From: Winogradskyella pacifica
GTDB lineage: Bacteria > Bacteroidota > Bacteroidia > Flavobacteriales > Flavobacteriaceae
Direction of reading: 5' to 3'
Length of the DNA: 64,000 nucleotides
Assembly (NCBI RefSeq): GCF_013403915.1
Contig: NZ_JABFDI010000001.1
Coordinates: forward strand, 372,001-436,000
Part shown: in pieces, positions 1 to 9,581 of the stretch
Position numbering within the stretch: position 1 is the first letter of the stretch
Layout of the letters: every line of letters starts with the position of its first letter
Notes under the pieces: generated by a model
What the model was told of the DNA's origin: nothing
Databases searched by the model: none
What the model saw: only the letters and a program-made list of their open reading frames with translations
Position numbers and translations under genes: made by a program

Positions 1-898
1 AATTTGCAGCACCAACAATACATTTTGTAGAACGGTAATTTTGTTCTAATCGGTACATATTTACACCGTCGTAATCTTTTTGGAAATTTAAAATATTACT
101 AATATTTGCACCACGGAAGGCATAGATACTCTGAGCATCATCACCTACCACACAGATGTTTTGAAAACGATCTGCTAACGCTCTCACAATTAAATATTGT
201 GAATGGTTGGTATCTTGATACTCATCTACCAATATATATCTAAATCTGTTTTGATATTGTGCTAGTACTGCAGGAAAACGTGTTAAAAGTTCATTTGTTC
301 TTAACAATAGATCATCAAAATCCATCGCTCCTGCCTTAAAACAACGCTCTACATATTCTTTATATATCTCACCCATTCTTGGACGTCTAGCCATAGCATC
401 GGCTTCCATCAGTTCTGGGTTTTTATAATAGGCTTTTACAGTAACAAGACTGTTTTTATAAGATGAAATTCGGCTGTAAACCTGCTTCGTTTTATAAATA
501 TCTTTATCGAGTCCCATTTCTTTAATAATAGAACCCATTAATTTTTGCGAATCTTGTGTATCGTAAATGGTAAAATTACTTGGGAAACCTAAATGATGGC
601 CCTCAAAACGTAAAATCTTTGCAAATACTGAGTGAAATGTACCCATCCAAAGATTCTTAGCTTCACCATCACCGACGATATCCGCAATTCTGCCTTTCAT
701 TTCTTTGGCCGCCTTATTTGTAAAGGTCAATGCCAAAATATTAAAGGCATCCACTCCCTTGCTCATTAAGTAAGCGATACGAAATGTGAGCACACGCGTT
801 TTTCCAGAACCTGCACCAGCAATGATAATCATTGGTCCATCAATCTGTATAGTAGGCGCTAATTGAGCCTCATTAAGTTGACTAAGATACTTTTCCAA
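1..898 (-). CDS. UvrD/PcrA-type ATP-dependent DNA helicase, N-terminal part
   Basis: The first 299 residues of a superfamily 1 helicase; the gene runs off the left edge, so the C-terminal half is not visible. Motifs in order: LNEAQ near the N-terminus, Walker A AGAGSGKT near residue 30, TNKAAKEM (Ia), GTFHSVF (Ib), DEYQDTN (Walker B), VVGDDAQSIYAFRGAN (III) and the beginning of motif IV, QNYRST. Known family role: 3'-5' unwinding in excision and mismatch repair. The start is TTG at 898-896: an in-frame TAA sits at 913-911 with no ATG between, and translation from TTG gives the expected N-terminus. UvrD, PcrA and Rep cannot be told apart here. It diverges from the M20 gene at 1032. Confidence 0.9.
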   Translation of the reverse strand, partial: MEKYLSQLNEAQLAPTIQIDGPMIIIAGAGSGKTRVLTFRIAYLMSKGVDAFNILALTFTNKAAKEMKGRIADIVGDGEAKNLWMGTFHSVFAKILRFEGHHLGFPSNFTIYDTQDSQKLMGSIIKEMGLDKDIYKTKQVYSRISSYKNSLVTVKAYYKNPELMEADAMARRPRMGEIYKEYVERCFKAGAMDFDDLLLRTNELLTRFPAVLAQYQNRFRYILVDEYQDTNHSQYLIVRALADRFQNICVVGDDAQSIYAFRGANISNILNFQKDYDGVNMYRLEQNYRSTKCIVGAAN

Positions 899-986
899 GT
901 TAAAATTTTTTTAAGGAGTAAAATTACGGATAGTCCTATAGTTTTCCGCATGTAAATGCTATAAATTATAAACAAACTATTAAAAA

Positions 987-1015
987 TTGTAGTTTGTTAA
1001 AATTCAATATCTTAG
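987..1015 (+). promoter_or_regulatory. Candidate Bacteroidota promoter for the M20 gene
   Basis: TTG at 987-989, an 18-bp gap, then TATCTTAG at 1008-1015, which matches the Bacteroidota -7 box TANNTTTG at 7 of 8 positions. It lies 16 bp before the ATG at 1032. Spacing fits the known 17-23 bp, but the box is imperfect. Confidence 0.4.
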
Positions 1016-1031
1016 TAGAAACATTTTTTAT

Positions 1032-2309
1032 ATGAAAAATTTATCTGTACTTCTACTTATCTTTTTAGCGTTGTTTTCTAATGCTCAAAATTCCATGGAA
1101 AGCGATATCAGTGCTATTGAAGACAAAATGATAGCCTGGAGACATCATTTTCACCAGAATCCCGAATTATCAAATAGAGAATTTAAAACGGCTGAAAAAA
1201 TAGCAGAACATTTAAAATCTTTAGGATTAGACGTTGAAACTGGTATTGCTAAAACTGGTGTTGTTGCGCTTTTAAAAGGTGATCACCCTGGAAAAGTTAT
1301 TGCTTTACGAGCAGACATCGACGCGTTACCTGTTACAGAACGAAACAATCTACCTTTTAAATCTGAAGTAAAAACTACATTTTTAAATACCGAAACAGGG
1401 GTGATGCATGCTTGTGGACACGATACGCATATTTCTATTTTAATGGCTACAGCAGAAGTATTATCTAAACATAAAGACAAAATAAAAGGGACTATAAAAT
1501 TTATCTTTCAACCCGCAGAAGAAGGGCCGCCTCCAGGTGAAGAAGGTGGAGCAAAATTGATGATAAAAGAAGGTGTTTTAGAAAATCCTAAAGTAGATGC
1601 CATATTCGGACTTCATATTGATTCTGGAACTCCTGTTGGCTCTATAACTTACAAAACGGGTGGCATTATGGCTGCTGTAGAGCGATTTGTCATTGATGTA
1701 AAGGGGAAACAAACACATGGCTCTCAACCTTGGTCTGGTGTTGATCCTATATTGATTTCGGCAAAAATAATTGATGGTTTGCAAACCATTATTAGTAGAG
1801 AGTCGGATCTTACTAACGAGGCTGCGGTAATTACTGTTGGTAAAATTACGTCTGGTACACGATTTAATATTATTCCGGAATCGGCAGAAATGATTGGAAC
1901 TGTTAGAACTTTAGATCCGAAAATGCGTGTTCACATTGAAAAGCGAATGACGGAAATGGTAGAAACAATTGCTAAAGCTTATGGTGGTGAGGCTTCTATT
2001 ACATTTCAAAATTTCACGTCTATTACATATAATGATCCTGATTTAACGGCACAGGTATTACCTTCTTTACAAAAAGCAGCAGGAGACTCTAATGTTTCAA
2101 TTATAAAAGCAACAACTGGTGGTGAAGATTTTTCATATTTTCAAGAAGTTGTGCCTGGTGTTTACTTTTTCTTAGGAGGAATGACACCTGGCGCTACAGA
2201 ATCCTTTCCGCATCATACTCCAGATTTTAAAATTGACGACAGTAGTATGTTACTCGGAGTTAAAGCATTTACACAACTGACATTAGATTATTTAAACCAC
2301 AATGATTAA
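1032..2309 (+). CDS. Exported M20 family metallo-amidohydrolase
   Basis: 425 residues. A signal peptide is visible at residues 1-19 (hydrophobic core LLLIFLALF, ending SNAQ), so the enzyme should be periplasmic or secreted. The M20D metal-site motifs are present: HACGHDTH at 126-133, QPAEEGP at 160-166, GLH at 193-195 and GGEDFSYF near 370. Known family members (hippurate hydrolase, N-acyl-amino-acid amidohydrolases, IAA-amino-acid hydrolases) cleave N-acyl amino acids; the substrate here cannot be read from sequence. Length is typical. Its stop codon overlaps the convergent AsmA-like gene by 4 bp, so there is no room for a separate terminator between them. Confidence 0.9.
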   Translation: MKNLSVLLLIFLALFSNAQNSMESDISAIEDKMIAWRHHFHQNPELSNREFKTAEKIAEHLKSLGLDVETGIAKTGVVALLKGDHPGKVIALRADIDALPVTERNNLPFKSEVKTTFLNTETGVMHACGHDTHISILMATAEVLSKHKDKIKGTIKFIFQPAEEGPPPGEEGGAKLMIKEGVLENPKVDAIFGLHIDSGTPVGSITYKTGGIMAAVERFVIDVKGKQTHGSQPWSGVDPILISAKIIDGLQTIISRESDLTNEAAVITVGKITSGTRFNIIPESAEMIGTVRTLDPKMRVHIEKRMTEMVETIAKAYGGEASITFQNFTSITYNDPDLTAQVLPSLQKAAGDSNVSIIKATTGGEDFSYFQEVVPGVYFFLGGMTPGATESFPHHTPDFKIDDSSMLLGVKAFTQLTLDYLNHND

Positions 2310-3880
2310 TCCGTCTTTTGTTCACCACCTCCTGCCATTGCAGAAAGTAAGCCCGCTTTAATATTTAGCCAAATAAAGTTAAATACAGATTTGTTGGTCT
2401 GGCGTTCTACATTTTCTGATTGCCCGTAACGGTAGTTATTTTTATCATCTTCACTATCTTTTGAAACGAATAGATTGACGATGCTAGATAAGAATTTATT
2501 TTTTTCCTTTCCGTCTTTTTTCAAAATTGAAACTTCAAAATCATCATATTTCATTTTGATATCGATACGAGAGGTTCTTGGGTTACCACTAATGGTGAAG
2601 TAGGTTTGTTTTAATTCACCATTTAAATCTACATGAAGGTTCGGTTGTGTAAACTGATCCATTTGTGTGGCATTAAAGAATCCTAAATCGGCTTTAAATG
2701 TAAATTGATCCGTCGTGTCGGCAACTTTAAAATTCCAATTTACTTTTAAAGGTGAATCATTCATAAAAGTGCTTTGTATCTCAATCGCTGTATCATCGTT
2801 TCCAAAGGTGTTCCCTAATTTCGCAAATGTGGCATTTAGGTTTGTAAAATCTAAACGCCCTGCTTGTTCTTCGGCATTCACTTTTTCTAGATATGAAATA
2901 CTTCCATCAGTAATTTCAACCATATCTAAGCCTAAATCAAAAGTCAAATCTCTGAGTGACGTTCCATAGAGTGCTTTGTACGTTAAATCATCTGCAACTA
3001 ATTTATCTCTGTATATTTCTGCTACAGGTGCAATTAAATCTACCTTTTTTGAAGTAAAGTAAAAGGCATCATTCGTATTAAAGCCAAAATCCATATCCGA
3101 GATATTAATTTCTTTCACATTCAGGTTGAAATGATCGCGCTCCGTTTTTAAAACTTTAGAATACTCCGTTTTAGAATATTTTGTTTTTAGTTGGAAATTT
3201 TTTGATGTCGCTTTATCATTAGTAACATGCATGGCATCTACCATGAGATCATCATACGTATTGGTCGCCCATTTTACATTTTCGGCATTTAACTCAAAAT
3301 CAGTATAGGTGATTTTCTTATTTGCTTTTGAAGCTTTTGGGTTAATTTGAAAGTCTAATACTTCGAAATTAAGATTAGGAATACTTAAAATTATAGAGTC
3401 ACTTTCATAATTCGTTATTAAAACATCCGCCTTATTAATCGCTATTTTTTCAGCATGAATAACTTGATTAATTTTATCTAGAAAGCTACTTTGGTAATCC
3501 TCATTCTTCACGACTGAATTATGCTTATATTTTGCAATAAGCTCATCAATTACAAGAGATTCAATGGTTATTTTATCATTAAAAAGCAAATCCCAATATC
3601 CAACATCATTGATCTCTATAGATTTAAGTTTTGCGTCTAAAATGGTTTTGTTGGTTGTTTCTCCTAAGACAAGGATTGTTGGCGATTCCACCTCAACATT
3701 ACCTGTCCATATATTAGCATTAATAGATGTGTATTCGATTTTAGTAGATTCGGATACATTTTGAAGCTCCTCACCTATTTTTTGTTCAATATAACTATTT
3801 GCTAAAAATGAAAGTAGTATGGTAATGATTGCAATAATAGCTATTACAATGATGGCATTTTTATATTTTGGTTTTGTCAT
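2306..3880 (-). CDS. AsmA/DUF748-like single-span envelope protein
   Basis: 524 residues with one N-terminal membrane segment (about residues 8-28, rich in I/A/L) followed by a long soluble region of alternating beta-type sequence with recurrent LDFQI, ITDGSISYLEK-like strands. This resembles the AsmA/TamB/DUF748 group of inner-membrane-anchored periplasmic proteins, which are linked to phospholipid transport or outer-membrane homeostasis. The assignment rests on architecture and composition rather than on a sharp motif. A low-complexity acidic/lysine stretch (SKDSEDDKNN) lies near the C-terminus. It is transcribed alone; the terminator of the upstream lipoprotein gene lies about 80 bp before its start. 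Confidence 0.65.
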   Translation of the reverse strand: MTKPKYKNAIIVIAIIAIITILLSFLANSYIEQKIGEELQNVSESTKIEYTSINANIWTGNVEVESPTILVLGETTNKTILDAKLKSIEINDVGYWDLLFNDKITIESLVIDELIAKYKHNSVVKNEDYQSSFLDKINQVIHAEKIAINKADVLITNYESDSIILSIPNLNFEVLDFQINPKASKANKKITYTDFELNAENVKWATNTYDDLMVDAMHVTNDKATSKNFQLKTKYSKTEYSKVLKTERDHFNLNVKEINISDMDFGFNTNDAFYFTSKKVDLIAPVAEIYRDKLVADDLTYKALYGTSLRDLTFDLGLDMVEITDGSISYLEKVNAEEQAGRLDFTNLNATFAKLGNTFGNDDTAIEIQSTFMNDSPLKVNWNFKVADTTDQFTFKADLGFFNATQMDQFTQPNLHVDLNGELKQTYFTISGNPRTSRIDIKMKYDDFEVSILKKDGKEKNKFLSSIVNLFVSKDSEDDKNNYRYGQSENVERQTNKSVFNFIWLNIKAGLLSAMAGGGEQKTD

Positions 3881-3961
3881 TTTATTCAGTCCTGAAATAT
3901 TATGTATGAATCTACCAAAACGCTTTTAAAACTATTGACCAATACCCTATTTATGTTAACT

Positions 3962-3993
3962 CAAAAAAAGCCATTTCAAAATATGAAATGGCT
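3962..3993 (-). terminator. Rho-independent terminator of the gene ending at 4020
   Basis: Perfect 10-bp stem AGCCATTTCA (3969-3978) and TGAAATGGCT (3984-3993) with a 5-nt loop; on the minus strand it is followed by a run of seven T (3962-3968). It sits 26 bp beyond the stop codon of the lipoprotein gene. Confidence 0.85.
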
Positions 3994-4019
3994 CTTTAGG
4001 TATTATTCTTCTTTTTCTA

Positions 4020-5771
4020 TTAACTATCTCTTAGAACATGAATAGTGATTGCTAAGTTTTTTACGACACCACTCGTATCCGTATAGGTCCCAGTTATAGT
4101 CATATCGACATAACCTCCTATTGGTCCAAAATTTGATATAGTAAATTGCAGCGTATTTGGTGCATTATAATCCATATCTAACATAGACGATTGTACCCAA
4201 AAGTCTGGAGTTGTATAGGTACCTGATGTGGTTGTATCACCACCTACTCCAATTGAACCATCTTCAGATTGACTAGACACTACAAACATACCGTTTACTG
4301 GTCCTTCTTGATACGCATAGAGATCCAATAAAAGATATTCTGCAGGATCACTATCTACTTGCACAGAAATAAACTCAGTAACCGCACTACAAGCCATGAT
4401 ACTACCAACATTAGGTGTACTTAAATTAAAAGGCAAAACGGTTGTTGATTGAAATGCATCGTAATCTACTCCTTCTAATGAAAACGTATTTATGGAAGCA
4501 CATTTAATAATATTCATTGCAAAAGCTCCATTAGTAACTTCAGCCAATGCTTCTTGATTTCCGTAATTTAAATTCACATAACCATCCGTAACATTAGCAT
4601 TACTACAGTTTACTAAGTTACCTGATATTATTTCGGTTACAGTACCTGAAAGCACAATGTCGCCATAATTAGTATCCGTTGAAAATGGGCCTATAATTGT
4701 TGAAAACACGACTGCACCACACTGATCATAAGCTGTTAGGGTTATGGTTTCGTTTGCAGGAATTAATCCACATATTTCACCATTTACATTAGAGAAACCT
4801 TGTCTAGGATAAACCTCACCAGCTCTTCCTAATGTAACTTTTACATTAGAAATTGGTGTGTTTGTATCATCTACAACATTTAAACAGAATGATACCGTTG
4901 GAAATTGCGCATCACAATTCCACCAAGAAAAATGAGAAACGTCTCCAATATATACACCACCAATTAAATCGGCTTCACCATCTTCTACCCAATAACCATT
5001 AACCTCATCAAAATGCCATAATGGAATTGTTGAAGGTGCGATGCCACTTTGCGCAGGATCTAATGGCATGTGTATTTCTGCGACATGACCATCGGCAATA
5101 TTTAATGTTTGTCCAGACTCTCCTTTTAACTCCACGTTTAGCATACCATACGTTTCTAATAATTGCTCATCATCATTACTATTTATGGCTTGTAAATTTC
5201 CTGGCATTACATCGTATACATTAGCATGTGCAGGATCTAGATGATACATATACACATCAACATTACCAGAGTAAGCATTTCCATCTTCATCTTTAAAAGC
5301 ACCATCAAATTTTACTTTAGCGCCATTAGTTAAAGACACTTCACTATTTGTTCCTGAAGACACAGAACCTGTTAGATTTTTAGCAACAAGCATAATTTGC
5401 ACGTTGCTCATACCTTCTGTAGGTACTACCGTTTTTAAGCCTTTAATAAAACCTGCTTTTTCTGCGATTACATAGGCCTGTCTTTCTTTGACTTGTGCAT
5501 CGCTAATCATAAAAACACCATTAGCATCAGTTGATGCTACTTTGTTTCCAATTGTAATACTTACATTACTTAAAGGCATAGACGATTCATCTACTATTTT
5601 GCCCATAAAATCTCTTTGAATATTTATACCTTGGTCTATAGCACCTATTTCATTATTACCATTACCTGAAGGAATGTCTATACCTTCCTCTTTTTCACAG
5701 GATGTAAATAGAACGCTAAACACTAGAACTAATGCTAGTGAAATTTTTGAAATTGCTTGTCTTGTTTTCAT
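4020..5771 (-). CDS. Large lipoprotein with carboxypeptidase-regulatory-like beta domains
   Basis: 583 residues. Lipoprotein signal peptide with lipidated Cys at about 25 (LFTSCEKEE). Residues 55-130 form a carboxypeptidase-regulatory-like (transthyretin-type) domain: GKIVDESSMPLSNVSITIG, a TDANG turn and QIMLV. The middle region (about 135-300) contains YMYHLDP, MPLDPAQ and WHFDEVNGYWVEDGEA, resembling the extracellular domain of FAM171/CILP-type proteins, and ends GDVSHFSWWNCD. A second regulatory-like domain follows (NTPISNVKVTLG). The predicted place is the cell surface or outer membrane. No catalytic motif is visible. It lies 154 bp behind the LytTR regulator and may belong to the same surface programme, which is inference only. 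Confidence 0.75.
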   Translation of the reverse strand: MKTRQAISKISLALVLVFSVLFTSCEKEEGIDIPSGNGNNEIGAIDQGINIQRDFMGKIVDESSMPLSNVSITIGNKVASTDANGVFMISDAQVKERQAYVIAEKAGFIKGLKTVVPTEGMSNVQIMLVAKNLTGSVSSGTNSEVSLTNGAKVKFDGAFKDEDGNAYSGNVDVYMYHLDPAHANVYDVMPGNLQAINSNDDEQLLETYGMLNVELKGESGQTLNIADGHVAEIHMPLDPAQSGIAPSTIPLWHFDEVNGYWVEDGEADLIGGVYIGDVSHFSWWNCDAQFPTVSFCLNVVDDTNTPISNVKVTLGRAGEVYPRQGFSNVNGEICGLIPANETITLTAYDQCGAVVFSTIIGPFSTDTNYGDIVLSGTVTEIISGNLVNCSNANVTDGYVNLNYGNQEALAEVTNGAFAMNIIKCASINTFSLEGVDYDAFQSTTVLPFNLSTPNVGSIMACSAVTEFISVQVDSDPAEYLLLDLYAYQEGPVNGMFVVSSQSEDGSIGVGGDTTTSGTYTTPDFWVQSSMLDMDYNAPNTLQFTISNFGPIGGYVDMTITGTYTDTSGVVKNLAITIHVLRDS

Positions 5772-5925
5772 ATTGTTTTATTTAAAAAGTGTTTTTAACG
5801 TATTATCACCCTTATATAAAAACAAGCTTATGTTTGTTACCCAATTTTTTAAATTTTATTATTGAAACTTCCTAATCAATGCATTGAGATTGCTTTCTGT
5901 TTCAGTAATATTTTGAAGTACAGCT

Positions 5926-6669
5926 TTAATTGAATAGCTCTAGAAAGGCTTTTTTATTAGCTCTAGAAATCGGAACACGTTCTTTATTTTCTAAAACGAG
6001 ATAGCCTTCGTTTTCAAAATGTCTCACTTTATTGAGGTTAACAATGTGCGACTTATGACATTTAAAAAAATCAGAAGATACCATTTTAGCAAACTTACCT
6101 AAGTTATAAGAACTTAATAATGTGGTACTATCTTCTAGGTGGATTTTGGTGTAACCTTCATAACCTTCAATATGTAGAACCTCATCTTGTGGAATAAAAG
6201 ATAAACCTTTGGCAGTTGGTACAATGAGCTTATTATTATCAGTTACCATGGTTGAAATCAATTGTAAAAGCTTTGTATTTTGCTCTACAGAGTTTTGTGA
6301 TTCAATAGCTTCTAAAGCTTTATGAACTGCGCTCTTTAAATCGGAATCATCTATTGGTTTTAAAATATAATCGATGGCATTCTGTTTAAATGCTTTTATG
6401 GCATATTCGCTAAAAGCCGTTACAAATATCACCTGAAAATTTATCAACTCTAAAGCTTCTAAAAGCTCAAAACCATTAATTCTAGGCATTTGTATATCTA
6501 GAAACACCAGTTGTGGTTGCAGTTCTTTTATCGCACTAATAGCTTGTTCTGGTTTTTGATAAGTGCCAATAACCTGAATACTAGGAAACAGTTTTTTAAT
6601 TTTTTTCTGTAAGCCTTTTATATTGGTAATTTCATCATCAACTATTACTGCTGTTATCTGATCTATCAT
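5926..6669 (-). CDS. LytTR family response regulator
   Basis: 247 residues. Receiver domain (1-125) with acidic pair D11-D12, phospho-acceptor D58 (FLDIQMP), T84 (VTAF) and K104 (LKPI). LytTR DNA-binding domain from about 140 to 245, with the typical IEGYEGYTKIHLED strand and FFKCHKSHIVNLNKV segment. Its start overlaps the kinase stop by 4 bp (ATGA), so the two are translationally coupled and form a cognate pair. LytTR proteins bind two short direct repeats spaced by about two helical turns; a candidate site is noted at 15208-15239. The target genes are unknown. Confidence 0.95.
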   Translation of the reverse strand: MIDQITAVIVDDEITNIKGLQKKIKKLFPSIQVIGTYQKPEQAISAIKELQPQLVFLDIQMPRINGFELLEALELINFQVIFVTAFSEYAIKAFKQNAIDYILKPIDDSDLKSAVHKALEAIESQNSVEQNTKLLQLISTMVTDNNKLIVPTAKGLSFIPQDEVLHIEGYEGYTKIHLEDSTTLLSSYNLGKFAKMVSSDFFKCHKSHIVNLNKVRHFENEGYLVLENKERVPISRANKKAFLELFN

Positions 6670-9527
6670 AGTTTTTGAATTATAAAAGTTGACTTATTTC
6701 CTTTTTCGAAATGATCTGGAAATACTTCTTCTTCGGCATAAGAGATATTCCATTTTTTAGAATTGTTTAAAAAGTGAAGTCTATCTTTTAGAACATTAGA
6801 CGACTTAATCTTTCCATTTTGACTTTTATTGGTATTAACAAAACCCACTCCATCATCTATAATTTCTACTATTAAGGTCTGATTTTGTCCTTTTTTAAAA
6901 TTAACAATAACTTCTCCATTATTTTCTTTATTAAATATGCCGTGGTTTATGGCATTCTCTATAATGGGTTGCAATATCATGGTTGGTACTTTTGTGCTTT
7001 CCGTATATAAATCGTCATCCACATTAATCTTAAAATTTAATTTTTCTCTAAAACGAAGTTTCTCAATTTCTAGATAACTCTGTAGTAAATCAATTTCGGC
7101 TGCTAATGAGATTTCATTTTCTTTTGAAAGCTCAAAAAATTGCCGAATCAACTTCGAGAATTTTACCAAATACATTTCGGATGCTTCAAAATCATTTTCA
7201 TTGATATAATATTGAATCGCTGCTAAGGAATTAAACACAAAGTGCGGATTCATTTGAGAACGCAACGCTTTTAGCTGTAACTCAATAAGGCGCTTATCTT
7301 CAAAAATCTTTTGATTCTTTTTAAACTGTGATTGTTTTACAATGAACATTGATATTAGTGCCACGAGAAAAATTCCTAGCAATACAATACAGGTTTTAAA
7401 CCAAAATGTTTGCCACCATAAGGCTTTTATTTTAAAATTTATTTTTTTTGAAATTGATTTATTATATACTTGAAAAACATAGTCTCCAGGCTGAAGGTTG
7501 TTATAATTCACCGAGTTAATTGGTGTGTTTATCCAATTGGTTTGTAGCGGTTCTAACTTATATAAATAGTCACCATTTTTTAATTGATCTTCAGAATAAT
7601 CAATACTTTCAAACTTAAAGTTCACCGCATTGTTAGTTGCATAATTAAAGGAGACATTGTTTTCTGATATTGGTTGTTTGTTATAGGTTGCTTCGGTAAT
7701 AAAGAGATCTATTAATAAGTCTTTTCTTGTTTGATTAATGGGTACAATTGCTAATCCATTATTTGTTCCAACAATTAAATTTTCATTAATAACATTGACT
7801 GTGTTAACGTTGTTATTTGGCAACCCATCATTACTATTGTACGTTCTAATTAACTTATATGTATCGTTGATTTTGGTATAATGCAATACGCCAGAATTGG
7901 TTGCTAACCAAATAGCATTTTCTTGTATAAAAGCATCTTGAACAATTAAGAACTCTGAATTCTCTAAAGGCTTAATCGTATTTAAATCTGAAATATAACT
8001 ACCAAAACCATCCGTATTAATTAAAATTTCGGTTTCTGAGATGGCTTTAATACTTAGTACGGATGTATTAAAAACGGCTTCCTTGAAATCTATTTTTTTT
8101 ATGGCATCGTTTTCTAATTCTTTTAAACCATTATTGGTTGCTATGATTAATCGAGAATTAAAAACTAAAAAATCATTAGAGCCTTTTAAGATGATATCCT
8201 TCTCTATATTGAATGTTTTAGCATCTAGTTTAAAAATTCCAAAAGAATAAATACCATATAAGTTAGACTTAAAAAAGGCGAGTTTCTTTACAAATGAGTT
8301 TATATGACGTGATGATTTTGCCTTTTTATTAAAGTTGATGTCCTCTCTTTTTCCTTCTCCTTCGGAAATAATACCAGAATTTTTTAAGAAATACGTACGC
8401 TTAAGGCTATCAATATAAACTCCACCAAAATTATAATCATCAGAAGCTATATAAGGGTCAAAAGTTTTATCTATAGGGTTGTATTTGAAGAACCCTTTAT
8501 TATAAACACTTGCAAATAAGTCATTATTTATAAGATTTAAGTTTTGAACTTTTTCATTGTTAAACCGGTAAACTATATTTTTCTTTATGTAAGGTAATTT
8601 ATAAACTCCGTTAGTAAAGGTCGCTAACCAAATGGTATTCTGTTGATCTATAAACCCAAAATGCGCATTTAACTCTGGCGGAAAGAAAAAAGGATTTACA
8701 ATATGAAAATCGGTATTAAATGTACCAACAAAACGGTCTCCGGAAATTTGAATCGAATTCCCAACCAAATTAATTCTAGGATATTTTAAGGTTTCAATAC
8801 CAACTTCATCTATAAATTTAAAACTTTCTAAAGCAAGTGTCTTTAAATTTAAAATACTATATGATTTTTCTGAAACCCAAAAATATAAGCTATCACTTAT
8901 CTGGCCACGAGTGCTATTATTATTGATGATACCTTTAGTAGGCCTCTTAGCTAAAATATTGAAATTTTTATCATAAACGTTAAGGCTTTCGTCATTAAAC
9001 ATAATACCTAAATAAGCCACTTTATCATTAAAAACAGTGGTGTAATCCTCTCGTATTTTGTTTTCTGTTTGAACTTCAAAACTTCTCCAAACCTTATCTT
9101 TTAACGCATAAATCTTTTTAGGTCCTGCAGGATAGACCTCATTATTTAACTGTATCGAATAAATAGGGTTTATCGTTTCTTCTTCTTTTTCATTTGGGAA
9201 AGATAACACACTGTCGTTCTCAATATATCCTAAATGCGTTGATTTAGACAGGTACCAAATTTTACCATCTGGCGTGGGGAAAGCGTCCCATACATCGTTA
9301 TTTGGCAAACCCTGTTTTGTAGTAAAGGTTTTAAACGTTTTACCGTTATAGCGCACCATGCCTTTATCGGTTAAAAACCACATAAAGCCTTTAGCATCTT
9401 GCATAATAGTATAGACGTGATTACTAGGTAAACCGTCTTTTGTTGCGTAATTGGTATATTGTTGTGCGAAAGAAAAACTCCATATCAGAAGTAAATAGAT
9501 TGTGATATGGAGTTTATTATGTTTCAA
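6666..9527 (-). CDS. Two-component sensor kinase: periplasmic propeller, Y_Y_Y domain, LytS-type histidine kinase
   Basis: 953 residues. Signal peptide at 1-21 (ends FSFAQQ). A beta-propeller of two-component-regulator type follows, with repeats such as YATKDGLPSNHVYTIMQDAKGF and TKQGLPNNDVWD, and again NDGLPNNNVNTV near 570. Next come a Y_Y_Y domain (DYLYKLEPLQTNWI, near 650-690), one membrane span (about 700-725) and a LytS-like kinase core with the conserved His in SQMNPHFVFNSLAAIQYY, then N-box PIIENAINHGI and DDGVGF. There is no receiver or DNA-binding domain, so this is a classical kinase rather than a one-protein hybrid. The signal is sensed in the periplasm; the ligand is unknown. The cognate regulator follows with a 4-bp overlap. 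Confidence 0.93.
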   Translation of the reverse strand: MKHNKLHITIYLLLIWSFSFAQQYTNYATKDGLPSNHVYTIMQDAKGFMWFLTDKGMVRYNGKTFKTFTTKQGLPNNDVWDAFPTPDGKIWYLSKSTHLGYIENDSVLSFPNEKEEETINPIYSIQLNNEVYPAGPKKIYALKDKVWRSFEVQTENKIREDYTTVFNDKVAYLGIMFNDESLNVYDKNFNILAKRPTKGIINNNSTRGQISDSLYFWVSEKSYSILNLKTLALESFKFIDEVGIETLKYPRINLVGNSIQISGDRFVGTFNTDFHIVNPFFFPPELNAHFGFIDQQNTIWLATFTNGVYKLPYIKKNIVYRFNNEKVQNLNLINNDLFASVYNKGFFKYNPIDKTFDPYIASDDYNFGGVYIDSLKRTYFLKNSGIISEGEGKREDINFNKKAKSSRHINSFVKKLAFFKSNLYGIYSFGIFKLDAKTFNIEKDIILKGSNDFLVFNSRLIIATNNGLKELENDAIKKIDFKEAVFNTSVLSIKAISETEILINTDGFGSYISDLNTIKPLENSEFLIVQDAFIQENAIWLATNSGVLHYTKINDTYKLIRTYNSNDGLPNNNVNTVNVINENLIVGTNNGLAIVPINQTRKDLLIDLFITEATYNKQPISENNVSFNYATNNAVNFKFESIDYSEDQLKNGDYLYKLEPLQTNWINTPINSVNYNNLQPGDYVFQVYNKSISKKINFKIKALWWQTFWFKTCIVLLGIFLVALISMFIVKQSQFKKNQKIFEDKRLIELQLKALRSQMNPHFVFNSLAAIQYYINENDFEASEMYLVKFSKLIRQFFELSKENEISLAAEIDLLQSYLEIEKLRFREKLNFKINVDDDLYTESTKVPTMILQPIIENAINHGIFNKENNGEVIVNFKKGQNQTLIVEIIDDGVGFVNTNKSQNGKIKSSNVLKDRLHFLNNSKKWNISYAEEEVFPDHFEKGNKSTFIIQKL

Positions 9528-9581
9528 TAAAATTAGTTGTCTTATTTCTTAGTTGAATGAAGGCTAAATATAAGTGTAAAT